Notes under the pieces: model-generated
The model's input: the letters and a program-made list of their open reading frames with translations, nothing else
Databases searched by the model: none
What the model was told of the DNA's origin: nothing
Source: Flavimaricola marinus
GTDB taxonomy: Bacteria > Pseudomonadota > Alphaproteobacteria > Rhodobacterales > Rhodobacteraceae
Direction of reading: 5' to 3'
DNA: 64,000 nucleotides
Assembly (NCBI RefSeq): GCF_900184895.1
Contig: NZ_FXZK01000001.1
Coordinates: forward strand, 620,001-684,000
Program-made: the position numbers and the translations under genes
Shown here: piece by piece, positions 60,795 to 64,000 of the stretch
How the letters are laid out: each line of letters starts with the position of its first letter
Numbering within the stretch: position 1 is the first letter of the stretch

Positions 60795-63038
60795 ATGCCC
60801 GATCGAACGGAAAGCGAAAGCCGCAAGCTGCTCGGGCGGCTTCAGGCCGCACTTGCAGAGGACAGCGCCGGTCAGGCCCGGTTGAACCGAATCGTCCGGC
60901 TCATTGCATCGTCGATGCAGACGGAGGTCTGCTCCATCTACCTGTTCCGCGACGCCGAAACGCTGGAACTTTGCGCCACCGAGGGGCTTCAGCCCGAGGC
61001 CGTGCACCAGACGCGGATGCGGATGGGCGAGGGCCTCGTCGGGCGGACCGCGCGCAGCAAGACCGTGATCAACACCGCCGACGCCCCGGCAGAGCGGGGC
61101 TTTCGCTATATGCCGGAAACCGGCGAGGAGCGGTATTCCTCCTTCTGCGGGGTGCCGATCCAGCGGCTGGGCGAGGCGCTCGGCGTGCTGGTCGTGCAAT
61201 CCAAGGCGGCGCGGCTGTTCACCTCCGACGAGGTCTACGCGCTCGAAGTGGTGGCGATGGTGCTGGCCGAAATGACCGAGCTCGGGGCCTTCGTCGGCGA
61301 CGGCGCGGCGCTTTCGGCGCGGCACCAGCGGTCGGTCATGCTGCGCGGCACGATCGGGCAGGAAGGCGCCGTGCAAGGGCAGGTCTATCTGCACGAACCG
61401 CGTGTGGTCGTGACCAACCCGATCTCTGACGATCCCGAAGCCGAACTCGTGCGGCTGCGCGAGGCGGTCGATCAGCTGCGGATCTCGGTGGACGAATTGC
61501 TCGATGGCAACGCCGCCGAGGGCGAACAGGCCGCCGTGCTGCAAGCCTACCGGATGTTCGCCCAGTCGCGCAGCTGGATGCGGCGCATGGAATCGGATGT
61601 CGAAAGCGGGCTCTCCGCCGAGGCGGCCGTCGAGAAAGAGCAATCGCTGGCCCGGACTCGGATGGGCAAGTCGAACGATGCCTACATGCGCGACAGGCTG
61701 CACGATCTGGACGACCTGTCGAACCGGCTGCTGCGAATCCTGACAGGGCAAGGCAGCAGCACCGGCGCCGAGATGCCGGAAAACCCGGTGCTGATCGCGC
61801 GAAACATCGGGCCCGGAGAGCTCTTGGAATACGGCAAGGTGCTCAAGGGGATCGTGCTGGAAGAAGGCTCCGTCGGCAGCCACGCGGCCATCGTCGCCCG
61901 GGCCTGGGCGATCCCGCTGATCATCCATGCCAGCGGGATCACCACAGAGGCGCTGAACGGCGATACCATCCTTGTCGACGGCGATCAGGGGATCGTGCAC
62001 CTGCGGCCCGAGGAAACCGTCACCGCCGCGTTTCAGGACAAGGTCGCGATGCAGGCGCGGGCGCAGGAACGCTATGCCTCGATCCGGGACGAGCCTGCGC
62101 AGGCGCTCTGCGGCACCACCATATCGCTGCACATGAATGCCGGGCTGATCGCGGACCTGCCATCGCTGGCGCCTTCCGGGGCGGACGGCGTCGGTCTGTT
62201 CCGCACAGAGCTTCAGTTTCTGGTGCGCAACCAGATGCCGCAGCGGTCCGAATTGTCGGCGCTCTACGCACGGGTGATGGACAGCGCCCAGGGGCGGCGG
62301 GTCGCCTTCCGCACGCTCGACATCGGCTCGGACAAGGTGCTGAGCTACATGAAGCCGAACGACGAACCCAATCCCGCGATGGGCTGGCGGGCGATCCGGG
62401 TGGGGCTCGACAAGCCGGGCGTGCTCAGAATGCAGTTGCAGGCGCTCATACGCGGGGCCAAGGGGCGGCCCTTGTCTGTCATGTTCCCCTTCATCGCAGC
62501 GCCTTCGGAATTTCGGGCGGCGCGGGCCGAATGGGACAAGGCGCTGGCCCGCGAAGAGGGGCTGGGCCATCCGCTCCCCGTCTCGGCAGAGGTCGGCGCG
62601 ATGCTGGAGACGCCCAGCCTCGCATTCGCGCCCGACAGCTTCTTCAAAGAGGTCGATTTCATCTCGGTCGGCGGCAACGACCTGAAGCAGTTCTTCTTCG
62701 CGGCCGACCGCGAGAACGAACGGGTGCGGCGGCGCTACGACACGCTGGACGTCAGCTTCCTGACCTTCCTCGAACAGATCCTCGCCCGCTGCCACGCCGC
62801 CGGAACGCCGATCAGCTTCTGCGGCGAAGATGCCGGGCGGCCCATCGAGGCGATGGCCCTGTCGGCGCTCGGCTTCCAAATGCTCTCCATGCGGCCGGCC
62901 TCGATCGGCCCGGTCAAGCACCTGCTGCGGCGGGTCGATCTGTCAGCGGCCAAACAGGTGATCGACGAGGCCCGCGACGCGGGCCAAGACAACGTGCGCG
63001 AGGCACTCACCGGATGGCTCGCCGCTCAGCGGGGCTGA
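60795..63038 (+). CDS. ptsP: Nitrogen phosphotransferase enzyme I PtsP (EI-Ntr)
   Basis: Phosphoryl donor of the nitrogen PTS, using PEP to phosphorylate NPr. 747 aa: N-terminal GAF domain (about 20-165; senses nitrogen status in relatives), the phospho-His region EEGSVGSHAAIVARAWAIPLI, FRTELQFLVRNQMP, the PEP-binding LSVMFPFIAAPSEF and the terminal FCGEDAGRPIEAM with catalytic Cys. AAAGGGGGCAGG directly precedes the ATG. The downstream EcsC gene is convergent (4 bases between stops). Confidence 0.96.
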   Translation: MPDRTESESRKLLGRLQAALAEDSAGQARLNRIVRLIASSMQTEVCSIYLFRDAETLELCATEGLQPEAVHQTRMRMGEGLVGRTARSKTVINTADAPAERGFRYMPETGEERYSSFCGVPIQRLGEALGVLVVQSKAARLFTSDEVYALEVVAMVLAEMTELGAFVGDGAALSARHQRSVMLRGTIGQEGAVQGQVYLHEPRVVVTNPISDDPEAELVRLREAVDQLRISVDELLDGNAAEGEQAAVLQAYRMFAQSRSWMRRMESDVESGLSAEAAVEKEQSLARTRMGKSNDAYMRDRLHDLDDLSNRLLRILTGQGSSTGAEMPENPVLIARNIGPGELLEYGKVLKGIVLEEGSVGSHAAIVARAWAIPLIIHASGITTEALNGDTILVDGDQGIVHLRPEETVTAAFQDKVAMQARAQERYASIRDEPAQALCGTTISLHMNAGLIADLPSLAPSGADGVGLFRTELQFLVRNQMPQRSELSALYARVMDSAQGRRVAFRTLDIGSDKVLSYMKPNDEPNPAMGWRAIRVGLDKPGVLRMQLQALIRGAKGRPLSVMFPFIAAPSEFRAARAEWDKALAREEGLGHPLPVSAEVGAMLETPSLAFAPDSFFKEVDFISVGGNDLKQFFFAADRENERVRRRYDTLDVSFLTFLEQILARCHAAGTPISFCGEDAGRPIEAMALSALGFQMLSMRPASIGPVKHLLRRVDLSAAKQVIDEARDAGQDNVREALTGWLAAQRG

Positions 63039-63042
63039 TGGC

Positions 63043-63831
63043 TCAGGCGCGCTTCACCGGCAGCTTGGCCTCGGCCAGTACCTTGTGGAAATGGGCCAGA
63101 ACCGGCTCTTCGCCATAGGTCTCGACCGCGCGGCGCAGGCCGAAGTGGACATGGGCGACCTCGACGTAATAGTCGACGAAGGCGTAGTTCGTGCCCGCCC
63201 CCGCGGCCGCGCCCAGGATGGGAACGGCTTGGGTGGCCAGCTTCTGGCTCAGCACGGCGGCAAACTTCGGGGCGATCTTGCTGATCAGGCCATGCAGGGC
63301 CGGGCCGGTCAGGCTCAGACGGGCACCGATGAAACTGGTGTCGATGCCGTCATCATCGCCGCCCGGCGCACCGGCGCCAAACACCCGAAGACATTCGACG
63401 CGGGTCGCCTCACTGGCCGGATCCTCGCCGTATTGGCTGGCCACGTCCTGCACCGCGCGAAAGATGATCGTCGTGGCGACGGGGAGTTCGGCCAGAGCGG
63501 TCGGCAATCCGCCGATGCCGCCCAGCGCGCCGGAGATCGTGCCCAGAACGCGGTGCGTCCGGTCGCCCGACACACGGGCGGCCTGCCCGCCACGGGTGCG
63601 GCTGGCGGCCTGATAGCTCTGGGTCAGAGCCTTGCGGGCGGCGCCCTCGATCTGGCCCCGGACGCCCTTGGGCAACAGCTTCATACCGTCCTCGACCTGT
63701 CCGCCGACGAATGTAATCGCTTGCATCAGGACACCGTTGGCACGGCGCTGGCGACGGGCAAGGGCGGCCACCTGCTCTTGGGCAGAGGCGTCAAAGGGGG
63801 GAAACTGCACGTCGGGATCGATCACTTTCAT
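63043..63831 (-). CDS. EcsC-family protein
   Basis: A 262-aa protein of the EcsC family (named for Bacillus ABC-transport locus component; function unclear). Pattern: ANGVLMQAITFVGGQVEDGMKLLPKGVR, ISGALGGIGGLPTALAELPVATTIIFRAVQDVA and the C-terminal NYAFVDYYVEVAHVHFGLRR, with Gly/Ala-rich amphipathic stretches that may associate with membranes. ATG at 63831 has AGGAGG 7 bases upstream; the in-frame reading up to 63945 lacks a ribosome site. Convergent with ptsP. Confidence 0.85.
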   Translation of the reverse strand: MKVIDPDVQFPPFDASAQEQVAALARRQRRANGVLMQAITFVGGQVEDGMKLLPKGVRGQIEGAARKALTQSYQAASRTRGGQAARVSGDRTHRVLGTISGALGGIGGLPTALAELPVATTIIFRAVQDVASQYGEDPASEATRVECLRVFGAGAPGGDDDGIDTSFIGARLSLTGPALHGLISKIAPKFAAVLSQKLATQAVPILGAAAGAGTNYAFVDYYVEVAHVHFGLRRAVETYGEEPVLAHFHKVLAEAKLPVKRA

Positions 63832-63880
63832 CGCGGGGCCTCCTGTCCACCCTTGAAATGTGGGGGGTCGGGCGTGAAAT

Positions 63881-64000
63881 TCAATCTTTCGCCTTGCGGA
63901 CGTTGCCCTTGATGCCCTTCCACGCATCCGGATAAAGCGCCACACCCAGAACCCGGTCGGGGTTGGTCGGGGGCGGCATCTTCACGTCCTTGAGCTTTTG
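63881..64000 (-). CDS. 3' end of an unrecognised gene (5' end outside window)
   Basis: The last 39 codons and TGA stop of a minus-strand gene, reading ...LKDVKMPPPTNPDRVLGVAL followed by YPDAWKGIKGNVRKAKD. The Lys-rich tail suggests a soluble protein. No family can be named from this fragment. Confidence 0.5.
   Translation of the reverse strand, partial: QKLKDVKMPPPTNPDRVLGVALYPDAWKGIKGNVRKAKD

Overview
The window is a gene-dense, high-GC stretch of bacterial chromosome. Gene content and order point to a marine-type alphaproteobacterium of the order Rhodobacterales (Roseobacter/Rhodobacter relatives): aerobic-type cobalamin genes (cobN, cobW, cobC, cbiB), an NDUFS4-like complex I accessory protein, lysC next to ptsP (the nitrogen PTS), a RutR regulator with a reductive pyrimidine pathway, a perfect CtrA box, and many ATGA start/stop overlaps. 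I saw no prophage, insertion sequence, integrase, CRISPR array or rRNA. The genus cannot be fixed from the sequence alone.

Layout. 1-7.3 kb: part of the vitamin B12 locus (truncated cbiX and a small membrane protein on the minus strand; DUF1636, cobC, cbiB on the plus strand), interleaved with a methyltransferase, a glutathionyl-hydroquinone reductase and an unusual receiver-only protein, and followed by a lytic transglycosylase and a ParB-like small protein. 7.4-11.5 kb: a secreted protein and smc. 11.7-18.4 kb: a cobalamin riboswitch heading hupE-like cobalt permease, cobW, a GNAT gene and cobN; a 49-aa gene lies between GNAT and cobN on the other strand. 18.5-24.1 kb, minus strand: LysM protein, rhodanese-like protein, two tandem secreted paralogues, folC, accD, tRNA-Arg(TCT), NDUFS4-like gene. 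24.3-30 kb: DedA protein, uvrB, secreted or outer-membrane hypotheticals, a PPOX/HugZ-like protein, DUF427. 30.3-34.6 kb: envelope or polysaccharide genes (CDP-alcohol phosphatidyltransferase, epimerase, phosphoglycosyl transferase, CapD-type dehydratase).

34.7-50.6 kb is the most coherent system: a reductive pyrimidine catabolism regulon. PreT/PreA (dihydropyrimidine dehydrogenase), HydA (dihydropyrimidinase) and HyuC (N-carbamoyl-beta-alanine amidohydrolase) give the three enzymatic steps, an NMT1-family ABC importer supplies substrate, and a divergent RutR-type regulator sits beside a near-ideal RutR palindrome. Unexpected passengers are embedded in these operons: a lipoprotein and two paralogous secreted proteins between hyuC and hydA, a 59-aa Cys-rich protein coupled to hydA, and a glycosyltransferase between preT and preA.

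50.7-53 kb: a flavocytochrome c sulfide dehydrogenase pair. 53.1-56.9 kb: a 1251-aa RTX-type secreted protein. 56.9-64 kb: HDAC-family deacetylase, Nudix, DUF1178, lysC, ptsP, EcsC-family protein and the end of an unrecognised gene.

All calls rest on reading motifs and gene context; no similarity search was run. Start codons were chosen by Shine-Dalgarno spacing, signal peptides and overlap with neighbours.
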